Below, piece by piece: positions 10,743-19,810 of a DNA stretch of 64,000 bases. Where the stretch lies: positions 50,880,118 to 50,944,117 of the forward strand of contig CM049317.1 in NCBI GenBank assembly GCA_026874595.1, written 5' to 3'. The notes under the pieces are model-generated. The model did not search any database. It was not told the DNA's origin and worked only from the letters and a program-made list of their open reading frames with translations. The translations under genes and the position numbers were made by a program. Each line of letters starts with the position of its first letter. Position 1 is the stretch's first letter. Source of the stretch: Sipunculus nudus. Taxonomy: Eukaryota; Annelida; Sipuncula; Golfingiida; Sipunculidae.

Positions 10743-12326
10743 CTAATGAGGGTGGCGAGTGTACCATTTTCTGGTATATGCGCCCTTTGGCCAAAAAGTA
10801 CCAGACTCTATCTGATCACAAGACGTGTCCCAAACTCTGACCTTGGCACAGACATATCCAGGGATTCTACCAGGATACATACGCAAATCTATCAACTCTA
10901 CATTTCTCCTTTTGATGTAAGATATCAAATCATCATATGAAACACAGTTTTCTATTTTACCGACATAATAGTCCACTATATGTCTGTCTCGGTCTCCGCT
11001 CCGTCTCAGCGAGACACCAGTGAACGAGCCTTCTATTATATCAGTATTCCTATTGTTATACGTGCGTGTGTGGTAAGTGTCATCCTTGTTTAGAGGTGCC
11101 CGTGAAGTTGCCATCCCATTCTGCGCGGTATCAGATGAATTCAAATGACTGTTTGACTGCTGCACACTCGATCTAGTATCAGACTGCCGTCCTGATATCT
11201 GGCGTCCATGTTGAAGGGCATCCGCATACGGTCTGCTTTCTGGTGTGAAAAAGCGTGATTCTATTTCCGCAAGTTTTGCACGCAAAAATTTCAGTGATGT
11301 TATTGCGGATTCTGCCTTATGGGCACAGTCTTGGATGTCATTTTCTGCAGACCGGAGCCTTCCATAAGACAATCTGATGTCATTTCCAATCTTCAAACGA
11401 TCAGTTACAGCCTCATTTGTCATTTCTACTGCACGTCTCTTCACATTATTGATTAAACTGGAATGTTTTGCTAAATCATCCTTTACATCTCTCACAGAAA
11501 TTTCGAAGGTAGAGCGCATCATGCCAAGTTCATCAAAGCACATTTTAATATCATTTTTCATGTCTACCATCTCTACTCTTAACTGAATCAATTCAACTGA
11601 TTGTTTAGCAACGTCATCCTTCACGTCATTCAAGCTTTGAATAGAAAAACGTAAGCCCTCAATTTCTTCATTACATCGACTTATTTCACCATTTTTATCT
11701 GTGATTTCTTGTTTTAATTCAGACAAAGTATCAGAGAACCACTGTTTAATATTTGCACACTCTGACTGAATTTCTTCCAGTTTCACAGCGTGAAGAGCAA
11801 CTGTATCAGCCAGGCTGCTACTTCTGTCAAAAGGAACACGAGGGTGATCAGAGGGTTTACCGCAGGTTTCAATTATAACTGTACCACTAGATTTGCTTGT
11901 AGTGAAAATACTGGACAGCTCTTCTGCTGGAGCATCACAGATGAATGATGCCAGTATGTAGCAGTCTTTGGCCAGTTTTTCACCGAGACTTTGTCCCATT
12001 TGAGATTTTGGCCGTTGCCGTTTAATCAGAGACCCTCCAGGAAAGTTTGGTTTCATTTTAGCTTTTTCATAAAGTTCAAATCTGATGTTCTCTAACAACG
12101 AAACATTGTTTTGTGAGTACGTAAGGACTTTGTGAACCACAGCATCTTTTGGATCTGTGTTGATATCATCTAGAATTTTATCAATAATGTCCGAGACTGG
12201 CCTCTGTAAATATTCATCGGTGAAGTCGCCAACATCACACGATTCACTATTCAACATTTGCATGAGCGACCCCTCATTCAACAGTTCATGTGATTGCGCA
12301 ATAACGTTAACCACGGAGGTATTCAT
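10743..12326 (-). CDS. LINE ORF1 protein, coiled-coil nucleic-acid-binding type
   Basis: An intact 527-residue frame directly upstream of ORF2 on the same strand. Residues about 185-360 are rich in heptad-like leucines and charged residues (Q-E-I-T-D-K-N-G-E-I, D-D-V-A-K-Q-S-V-E-L-I-Q-L) and are probably a trimerising or dimerising coiled coil. A polar linker follows (about 370-420). The last 100 residues form a compact domain ending in F-W-P-K-G-A-Y-T-R-K-W-Y. A C-terminal F-W-P-x-G-[VI]-x-V-[RK] signature is, as I recall, typical of ORF1 proteins of molluscan LINEs. The presumed role is to coat the element RNA and chaperone its reverse transcription. The ATG at 12324-12326 is the first in frame. 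That this ORF is open while ORF2 is broken suggests modest age. Confidence 0.8.
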   Translation of the reverse strand: MNTSVVNVIAQSHELLNEGSLMQMLNSESCDVGDFTDEYLQRPVSDIIDKILDDINTDPKDAVVHKVLTYSQNNVSLLENIRFELYEKAKMKPNFPGGSLIKRQRPKSQMGQSLGEKLAKDCYILASFICDAPAEELSSIFTTSKSSGTVIIETCGKPSDHPRVPFDRSSSLADTVALHAVKLEEIQSECANIKQWFSDTLSELKQEITDKNGEISRCNEEIEGLRFSIQSLNDVKDDVAKQSVELIQLRVEMVDMKNDIKMCFDELGMMRSTFEISVRDVKDDLAKHSSLINNVKRRAVEMTNEAVTDRLKIGNDIRLSYGRLRSAENDIQDCAHKAESAITSLKFLRAKLAEIESRFFTPESRPYADALQHGRQISGRQSDTRSSVQQSNSHLNSSDTAQNGMATSRAPLNKDDTYHTRTYNNRNTDIIEGSFTGVSLRRSGDRDRHIVDYYVGKIENCVSYDDLISYIKRRNVELIDLRMYPGRIPGYVCAKVRVWDTSCDQIESGTFWPKGAYTRKWYTRHPH

Positions 12327-12576
12327 GTTGATCTCACTGCCCAGCGGGCAAAAATGGCTTTTACAAACGTGTGTCCAGGGAAAATCAGCCAGGCGTGACT
12401 TAGTATCTGATTAATGCAAACAATTTTCAGAGAATGAACGTATAATATTTGTCCGACACTCACCTTAATTCAGTTATTTGTTACTTGGAAGGCACAGTAG
12501 CTGTATGCCACGTTTTGAGGAAAAGGGTGGCTTATTTCTGAAGAAAATCATGATAATTTCTCCCCACCGCCCCTTA

Positions 12577-12601
12577 TATCAAAGGCAATTTGATGCATAT
12601 T

Positions 12602-12661
<60 letters not shown>

Positions 12662-13500
12662 AAATTAGTACCAGCCTAAGTGAAATTCCGAAAGGACGGC
12701 GTGTACTGGATGCGACGGGGGGGGGGGGGGGGGAAGGCATGGCATGTGACTCTCGATCCCTTGACACCCATGTCTTATGCTTGCATGCAATAACGGTTAA
12801 TCCCCAAATTCATGCAGGTAATCCTTTTGCTTAATGTTGAAAAGACCACAAGTGTTGCTGCACTGTCACTGTGCATTTACATCTTCAACAATTGTATCAT
12901 GTTAAGTATCCAAGAAAGCATGTGCATAAGTTTCTCTTTGTATTTACAATACCGCGTCACAGATATTACACTGCAAATAGATCCACAGGTTTATTAATAC
13001 ATAAAATATGTTTCACGGACAAACACCTTTGTTGGTTAAATTTGGAATCCGTGTTGTCGCAGCATCCTCTATATTTGCTTTAACTGAATTTTTGTAATTT
13101 ACGTTTTTTACGCGATATGGCCCGCGTTCGGCTGGAAAGAGTGCTACGCGCAAATATCTTTGCAAGAGATCTATCCTTCACCTTTGTACACAGATCTCTT
13201 ATGGGAAGAATGGGCAATTTGCAACTTAATTGTTACCATTCAACTTCCGCTCACATGCAAACAATCACCTAAAGTTACATGTTTTTTTTCAACATTGGCG
13301 CATTATTGTGTTTAGCTTGCAGGCTGATTCATCCGTGACAGAGAGTTTTTATAAGAACTTTTCTTAACAGGAACTGCACAGAATTCATTAATATGTACTT
13401 TTTGTAAACAAGAAGCAGAAATCACACCAGTTCTACAGGTGAGGTAGGCGAATAGCTGATTTTAACATTGCGACACCATAGCATTCCCACAAGAGCTTCA
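12577..13500 (+). repeat. 1.3-kb direct repeat, copy 2, left part
   Basis: Homologous to 5136-6071. It differs by a missing stretch near 12740 (the CTGGCTACGCCCCTG end seen at 5288-5302 is absent here), a longer poly(G) run at 12717-12733, and small indels. It ends at the target duplication AGAGCTTCA (13492-13500), where the 3.05-kb element begins. Confidence 0.85.
12604..12658. repeat. (TA)n microsatellite
   Basis: A pure TA tract of about 55 bp, allelic in position to that at 5161-5209 of the other direct-repeat copy. Confidence 0.95.
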
Positions 13501-16500
13501 GTGGCGTAGAAATTTTTTTTTTCATTGGGGGGTATGCGCTACAGGGGGGTGTCTGAGGGGGGAGTTCCCCCCTGAGAAGCTGGAAGCTTTTGGGTTTTTT
13601 TTCAAAGTGAATTGGTGCAATTTGATGACTACTTTTAGTGAAATTTTGATTAAAATGAACGTACGAGTTACCATTGAATATGACATCTTTGTAAGATAAT
13701 GAAACAATATTTTACAGCATTTATTTACTCACCTTATTTTCATACTTTTAAATACATCTGCTCAAATACAAACGATAAGCCTCTTAGTGCCTTTTTTTGC
13801 TTTCTTCTTATTCCCATTGGCATAAACATGGCTTCATAGAGTTAGAAACATTAAAAAGCAGTAATGAATAAAGTAAAGACAGTTATAGCAGTTCCGTTTA
13901 TTTATTTTGACATGTTGGAGCCGAACAGACACAAACAAAATGATACAGTACACTGTAAAATATGTCCCACATAAAACTGAAGATAGACACTATATATGAT
14001 GATGTTCACTGTTTTTTTAAGTATTTTAACATACTCGGTTGGTTATCAGCTGTAGATGTAGACCCGGCCCTTTTCCGTCGGGGAATGGACATCTGAAATG
14101 GACAAACAACAATTGTTACGGAACCTAATATAAACAGATCACGTATGCGTGATGAACACAAATTTTGTAATGGAGATAAAAAAAATTCCGATTCTGTAAC
14201 ACGAGGCAGCGGGAGATGTCTAGGGGAGTGAATAAAGAAGTCAGTGGTTTTTTGTTAACAAATAACTATAATTTATTCCTAAAACAACCCTAACAATACA
14301 ATACACTTAATCAATACAATTATACAGTATAACAGCGTTTTAGCAACAAGTCAATGCAATCACACAGAAAGATAATGGTACAGTACATGGATACCAACAC
14401 CATCACAACGATAAGTCCTTTAAATGTAAACTCTCAGAGAATGACACTCTTGTGGAAAGTTCTTGCAACATCCAGAAAGCAAACTGAAGTCCAAATGCAT
14501 AAAAACCCAGGAGAAAGTCTTTGAAAATGTATAATTGCCGCATTCGTCGGATAAGGCCTTAGAATCTGACATACGCTTCTGCGTCCGCTGGAATTTGCTG
14601 TGCTGTCTCTGCCCTCTTGTTCTAAACAACAGCCCCTTTATATAATTTTACACCCCAAACCGGGTATCTTCCACTTCTCGAACAGTCTAAATGTTCTTGC
14701 CCAATCACAGTAAACATGCGCTTCAGGAATTCTCTAGAAAGAAATCGCTGTGTATCTCCACACACCAGGCTCATCACGTGACCCACGACCAGGCGTGAAA
14801 ACCCAAGGCTCACATGACGAAAATTCAACCATTACGGATTAAACTACACGAGTTACGCCCGTGTCACATAATAAAAGGACAACCTATAACACAATGAACA
14901 AGAGATTATAACTTTCGCACATAGGCCTACATCTTATGAAACCTTTCCTATGGTGTAATAAAAGTGAAATGAATACCCCATGCATTAGATTTTCTCTCGG
15001 GTAAAGGGTTACACGACTTATTGTGACCCTAGAATCTGTCCATATTTACCATGCATATAATAGGCCTGTTAGGCCTGCCTCCAACTCCCTGAAATAATTC
15101 CTTTCCTGAGCTATTCTGTATGTTGATTGATAGCAGTCGCCACAGCTACTCGTTCAGAATAATTTCGGCCAAACCAAATTATCTAGCTAGGCCTAGGAGG
15201 TAAGCCTAATTTTCCCCTAGTAGAAATTTAAGCCTACCGTTTGTGTGCCTGCACAAACCTGCATGCTGCGAAACTTGATGGAATGCGATATAATGCCCAT
15301 GTGAAGCCCATGTTATACTACCAAGTCGCTTGACGCTAAGCGACTTTTTCTGACCTTCTCATTAACATCACTAAAAGTGAGTACAAATTTTCCATCTTTT
15401 TCTGGATTTGATATTATTAACTTCAACCCAAATTTTAACTTTACTTTGATAAAGAAAACTTTCTTTTACTTACCTTGGCACTGGTGTCGTGATGTTCCTT
15501 TTCACAAAACTCAACCTGTTGTCCTGGATGTTTTTTTTCAAATTTACTGAACGATACAGTGTTGAAAAAGTTCATTGCTATATCGTGAGTTTTTCGCGAC
15601 CAATTAGTTCTCATTAAAAGTAAGTCAACATATATATACCTATAAAACTTAAAAATGCTTCGATTTTACATAAAATAACTGATGTAAGTGTACACAACCC
15701 TTCAGTGTGAAAATGTGACTTGTTGTAGGTACAAGATCTGAGGACAGAAGTGCATACCTTAGCCTATTGGTACCAGATAATTCCTATGCTATCCAAATAA
15801 TTCTGTCACCAAAATTATGCTATTTCTCATTTTTGGTAAACCCAAAGGACATTGCAAAATATTTCTAGTATCAAGATTTTTCACATCACTTCCATATTAT
15901 CTAAGAAATCTCTTTAGGAAACCTATTTGAATTATGGGCAATTGATGTTAACTTTTCAGTTTGTTAAATCCATTCTTCCAGTTCAAGAAGATGAATATTA
16001 ACAAAAGGAGGATGTTTTGTGAAGTTGTATACATTGAGTCATTTTTTTTTTAATTTGTTGAATACATATCTTAGGAAGAAATATGCTACAATAATTAAGT
16101 AAGCATATTTTCTCTACTTATAATCTTGTAAAGCATGTGATCTTTAGGGTTTGCTTATAAGATGATGGGTTTACAATTTGTCTATGATAATGATCACCGG
16201 CATCCAAAGGGTTAAAAGATTTACAAAATAATTGGTTTCGTTCTTTGATTTAGTTCAGGCAAAGGCGCTGTTAAGCCAAAGGTGACTAATGTGGTAACTT
16301 ATTGATTTATGTTTCTTCAGCATATTTGTGAGTTTTCCTCTTCCACTTTTTAAAATCCAAGCATTTTGATAGCAAAAGCTGAAGACATCCCATTTTGATT
16401 ATGAATTCTGTGGCAGGATTTTAAAGTGTGACAAAAACTGAAAATCCAAATTTTAGCCTACACACAGTCAAAACATTGGGGGGTAAAATACAATGGGCCA

Positions 16501-16549
16501 TATTGGGGGGTATATATACCCCCATCCCCCCCGGGATCTACGCCTATGA
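13501..16549. mobile_element. 3.05-kb TIR element interrupting the direct repeat
   Basis: The insertion is proven by comparison with the uninterrupted copy at 6063-6071. AGAGCTTCA occurs once there but on both sides here (13492-13500 and 16550-16558). The termini are inverted: (TCA)GTGGCGTAGA followed by a G-rich stretch at the left, and a C-rich stretch followed by TCTACGCCTATGA at the right. The duplication is therefore 9 bp, or 6 bp (AGAGCT) if the TCA/TGA ends belong to the element. No transposase is recognisable in any frame, so it is non-autonomous. It contains a solo LTR at 14114-14891. Related G-rich GGCGTAG ends occur at 3913 and 5302. Confidence 0.85.
14114..14891 (+). mobile_element. 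Solo LTR of a Gypsy-like retrotransposon
   Basis: It begins TGTTACGG and ends CTATAACA, giving TG...CA ends with a short TGTTA/TAACA inverted repeat, flanked by CAAT at 14110-14113 and 14892-14895. A TATA-like element TTTATATAATT (about 14637-14647) falls at the same relative place as in the second copy (35525-36354). About 780 bp is a plausible LTR length. No internal region or second LTR is adjacent, so it is read as a solo LTR left by recombination. The element's family is not established. Confidence 0.6.
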
Positions 16550-16963
16550 AGAGCTTCATATATGTTTTACAGTGAAGCTTTATAATGTGGGCACCCTTTG
16601 AACTGGACAAAACTGTCCACATTATTGAGGTGTCCAGTATATGGAGGTCATTGTTGCTATATATATAAAAAGCGGATAAAACAAGACTGTGAAAACCTGT
16701 CCACAATAAACAAGTGTACACTTTAAGGAGGTTCCCACTAGTAAAGGTTCAACTGTATATAATATTCAAAATTTGAAAATATTCTGATAAGAAAAAAAGT
16801 ATAATCGAATCTACTTAAGTGCTCAATGTGAGTGAGATCACTGTCTGTGAGTAAGTGAGTTTTAACAGCCTGGCTACCGGCGGTGTGTCATACCTTGGCT
16901 TTCAAATCACTGGCCGACACATGACGTCATGTCAGAGACGGGTCACGCTTGTACATTACAGCC
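16550..16963 (+). repeat. 1.3-kb direct repeat, copy 2, right part
   Basis: Continues the homology to 6063-6482, including the Tigger-like MITE (16570-16755, TA on both sides) and GGCTACCGGCGG-like and TGACGTCATGTCAGAGACGGGTCACGCTTGTACAT landmarks. Beyond CAGCCATG (16963) similarity to copy 1 stops because there the LINE begins. Confidence 0.85.
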
Positions 16964-17842
16964 ATGAGGCTCCGGGAGATGGAATGTTGGACGTGTATGT
17001 TTCAGACATGTATATTTCACTTCAAAACAGCTGGCACAGGTGGCCCGATGTGCGCTGACAGGCCTAATGCAAAAAGCCAAGTACCTCTCAGTAGCATCTT
17101 AACCGAATTATTTTTATCTTAATCTGGTCTAAGTCTAGAAGTAGTCCACTTTGCGTCCGCACTGTAGTTCGCCTTACAAAAGCCTAAATTTGTTTATTTA
17201 ACACATCGTTAGTTTACCGTCAGCATTTGGTGCATACTCCGATTCAGCCCTGCATAAGAGCACTCGCTGGCGCAACGCATGCTGAGGCAGCATAAAGTAG
17301 CAGTCAAGGCCGTTAGCTGAAACTGGACTCATTCGGACTAAAAGCAGATTTGCCTGTACCACTAGAAACCGGTTTACTGTAAACCGGACTAAAGTAAACG
17401 GGGCTACATATTTTTAAACCGAATTGATACGGAGTCATGATGCAAGTCAGAATTACAAATATTTGTTGTGTGGTAGTATTTGACATTAGCGGTTTATAAT
17501 GTCCTTGTTTTATTTACTTAATGATGAAGGGAAAATGTTGTTACACAAATTGTATGGTGGTAACCCTGGCGGCGAGAACCCAAGTTTGAAGCAGTTTCGA
17601 CTACCACAGTTTCCGCTGTCGAACCGCCATGGCCGAAGAAGTGACAAACTTTTCGACTAAAACCAACCAGATCAATTGTTTCTTACCTCAGGAAAAAAAA
17701 GTTCAACAAGCAGATAAAAAATGATAAAGTATTATTATAGCAATGGCTTGCACATCTACCTGTACTAGAATTGATCCGAACCCAATATCTTGTACTGCCA
17801 TCTCAACGTCTTCAGTTTTGGTAATGGCCTATCTAGGTCAGG

Positions 17843-17843
<1 letters not shown>
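16964..17843. other. Anonymous DNA with a possible THAP-like fragment
   Basis: Mostly featureless. At 17521-17620 a frame opens M-M-K-G-K-C-C-Y-T-N-C and, after a frame change, reads G-G-N-P-G-G-E-N-P-S-L-K-Q-F-R-L-P. This resembles the start of a THAP zinc finger (C-x2-4-C then F-x-x-P), but it stops without the second zinc pair. Too short and broken to call a gene. Confidence 0.3.

Positions 17844-17898
<55 letters not shown>
17844..17898. repeat. (TA)n microsatellite
   Basis: A TA tract of about 55 bp directly abutting a fragment of the TRIM LTR on its right side. Confidence 0.95.
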
Positions 17899-17901
<3 letters not shown>

Positions 17902-17969
17902 TGTGCGCCACCGACTTGGGTTCGAATCCCGGATCTGTATTTTCCCATGAACAAAATGTCTTCGTAACA
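17899..17969 (+). mobile_element. Fragment of the TRIM LTR (3' half)
   Basis: ATGTGCGCCACCGAC, the perfect Pol III B-box GGTTCGAATCC, TATTTTCCC and the LTR end GTCTTCGTAACA occur in the same order and spacing as in the LTRs at 29159-29614. Seven bases (GGCCCAG) are replaced or lost after GGATC. The 5' half is replaced by the (TA)n tract. Confidence 0.8.
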
Positions 17970-18469
17970 ATATATATATCTATATATAGTTAGATTTAAT
18001 ATGACGTAGCGTCGAATAATAGACGCACTTGCACCACAAGAAAACAAGTTCCAAATATCGATGTCGATATTTATGTTAAACAAGAGTATTAAGAAAAAAA
18101 AGACAACTGATTCAGAAATCACTGTTCCTATATCTTATGTTTGACTTTTTTTGTGAATAATAAAAACAAATCTTAAAAAAATGTTTTTTTGCTTTTAATG
18201 CTTTTACCTCAGTCCCTACAAATAAACCATCCTAAATGGTAACATTCAAAATGGATTCAACCTTGTGTTACTCATGTGTCGACATATTTCCAGAATTGTA
18301 GTACTGGTTCGTATCATTGCTGCAGGCTATTAAATCCACGTACTTTTCTCGGCCGGTAATTTTTCAGATACGAAACAAAATTCTGGGCTCGTTCCATATA
18401 TATCTGGCCCCAGGATCCTTAGAACAATAATTTATTTATATTTTCCTATCTTCATCATTTATTATATAT

Positions 18470-19810
18470 TTATTTCATGTCAGCTGCAGTTTGAACCTCA
18501 GGAACACCGCTGAGCTTCGCTATTTTATTGAATAACTGCTTCAGTTTCTGGTGGTGCTTAATCAAATTTGTGTCCTTTATCTTGCACCCGCTGCGCTTGT
18601 TCACGTGACCATAACGGTGAACCCTCACGATGCTATGATGTAGGGTCGCATTATCATACTCAGGGAACTTCTGGACATTAGCGCCATGTCCAAGTGACAT
18701 AATGGCGCGGCTGTTATACAAAATCCTCATATCCGCTCGGCTCATTTTCTTATGTTTCACACAGTTCATTGTAACTAGACGTCCGATAGGCGATGTAAGG
18801 TGATTATGCTTAGTGCAGAAATTTGTAACTTTGATAGTCATAATGGCTGACCGTTGAAGGGCCGCTCCGTCTATAAAGTTAATAAGTTTTTCAACTTTAT
18901 TATCGAATTCATAAAACAATCTGGGTACTAAATATTCACTCATATTCAAGAACAGTACGTGACTGAAGTCTGGCATTGTACGATAGATACAGTCGTTCCT
19001 CAGGATTGCTTTATTTTCTTTGTTTCTGTTTCTTTTCGCTGACCACGGTAACACTGTGAGATATGATATAGATTTGTAATAATCTAGCACACGTTTAACG
19101 GCGCTAGAAACCTTTTGCCTTCCATACATGTAGACTGCGGTTATTCCCATGATTCTTTGCGCTTCAATCCATTCAATGACGCTTGTTGGTGACGTCACCT
19201 CCGTTTGTAATGTCATGCAGATCGCAACCTGACCTGGCCTCTGGCTGCGTAAATCGGCATCAATACGTGAAACCGCTACGAAATTAGTCGGCTGTTCACA
19301 CGCATGTTGTACTAGTGAAACAAAAAGGGGAATATCACCACTTGGCTCGGGGCATATATAAAACATTGCATACTTCTTTTTCACAGAGATGCGACGTTGT
19401 TGTTTATTATTTATCCGTACTCCCCATCCAACAATGTCCAGTATTTTGCCACCTTTGTACCAAAGCAGACAGTGAAATGTTTGGTTGTCTGAGCCATAAC
19501 CGAGCGATTTTACGTAAAAACTATCTTTTTCTCTCTCATCCCAGTACGCGGAGTAAATTTCTATATTCAAGTTGTTCACACGCTGGAACCCACCGTGTAG
19601 TTGCACTTGTGGGCGAGAGATGGCCTTAGCGTCGCATACACGCTCACTGTAAGGAAATTGCCTCTGGCGTTTAAAGTTAGTTTTAAAATCCAGGTGCCGC
19701 TGTTGCACAATTATTACACCAAAACTTATAACAAATGACACAAAGATGATTCTAAGCAGTCTTAATGTAGAAACTACATTCACACGAATCGTATTTTCAT
19801 CTGCGTTCAT
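18470..19810 (-). CDS. GT92-like (DUF23) glycosyltransferase, single exon
   Basis: The 446-residue protein has a short cytoplasmic N-terminus, one membrane segment at about 19-35 (L-R-I-I-F-V-S-F-V-I-S-F-G-V-I-I-V) and a lumenal catalytic region, the topology of Golgi type II glycosyltransferases. GT92 hallmarks are W-I-E-A-Q-R-I-M-G-I at about 214-223, V-L-D-Y-Y at 241-245, a Leu-Pro-Trp at 254-256, N-D-C-I-Y-R at 272-277, and L-F-L-N-M-S-E-Y-L-V-P at about 286-296. Family members normally read D-[IL]-D-E-[FY]-[IL]-[VI]-P there; both Asp are replaced (N289, S291). The late A-T-L-H-H motif is at 388-392. GT92 enzymes studied in worms and insects add beta-1,4-galactose to core fucose; that substrate is not implied here. 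It is intronless, with TTTATT (poly(A) signals on this strand) at 18458-18463 and 18431-18436. The altered Asp motif raises the possibility of an inactive or repurposed member. Confidence 0.8.
   Translation of the reverse strand: MNADENTIRVNVVSTLRLLRIIFVSFVISFGVIIVQQRHLDFKTNFKRQRQFPYSERVCDAKAISRPQVQLHGGFQRVNNLNIEIYSAYWDEREKDSFYVKSLGYGSDNQTFHCLLWYKGGKILDIVGWGVRINNKQQRRISVKKKYAMFYICPEPSGDIPLFVSLVQHACEQPTNFVAVSRIDADLRSQRPGQVAICMTLQTEVTSPTSVIEWIEAQRIMGITAVYMYGRQKVSSAVKRVLDYYKSISYLTVLPWSAKRNRNKENKAILRNDCIYRTMPDFSHVLFLNMSEYLVPRLFYEFDNKVEKLINFIDGAALQRSAIMTIKVTNFCTKHNHLTSPIGRLVTMNCVKHKKMSRADMRILYNSRAIMSLGHGANVQKFPEYDNATLHHSIVRVHRYGHVNKRSGCKIKDTNLIKHHQKLKQLFNKIAKLSGVPEVQTAADMK

Larger units (their letters stand above)
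6484..12560 (-). mobile_element. APE-type LINE retrotransposon (Jockey/CR1-like), near full length but broken
   Basis: An antisense non-LTR retrotransposon with a 5' leader (about 12327-12560), ORF1 (10743-12326) and ORF2 (about 6665-10560) encoding endonuclease then reverse transcriptase. Its 3' end reads AAATAAAGGTTAACAACAAC at about 6484-6503, abutting the end of the upstream direct repeat. ORF1 is fully open while ORF2 carries several frameshifts and a MITE insertion, so the copy is no longer able to mobilise itself. Clade assignment rests on APE-like EN motifs and RT style and is only approximate. Confidence 0.85.
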
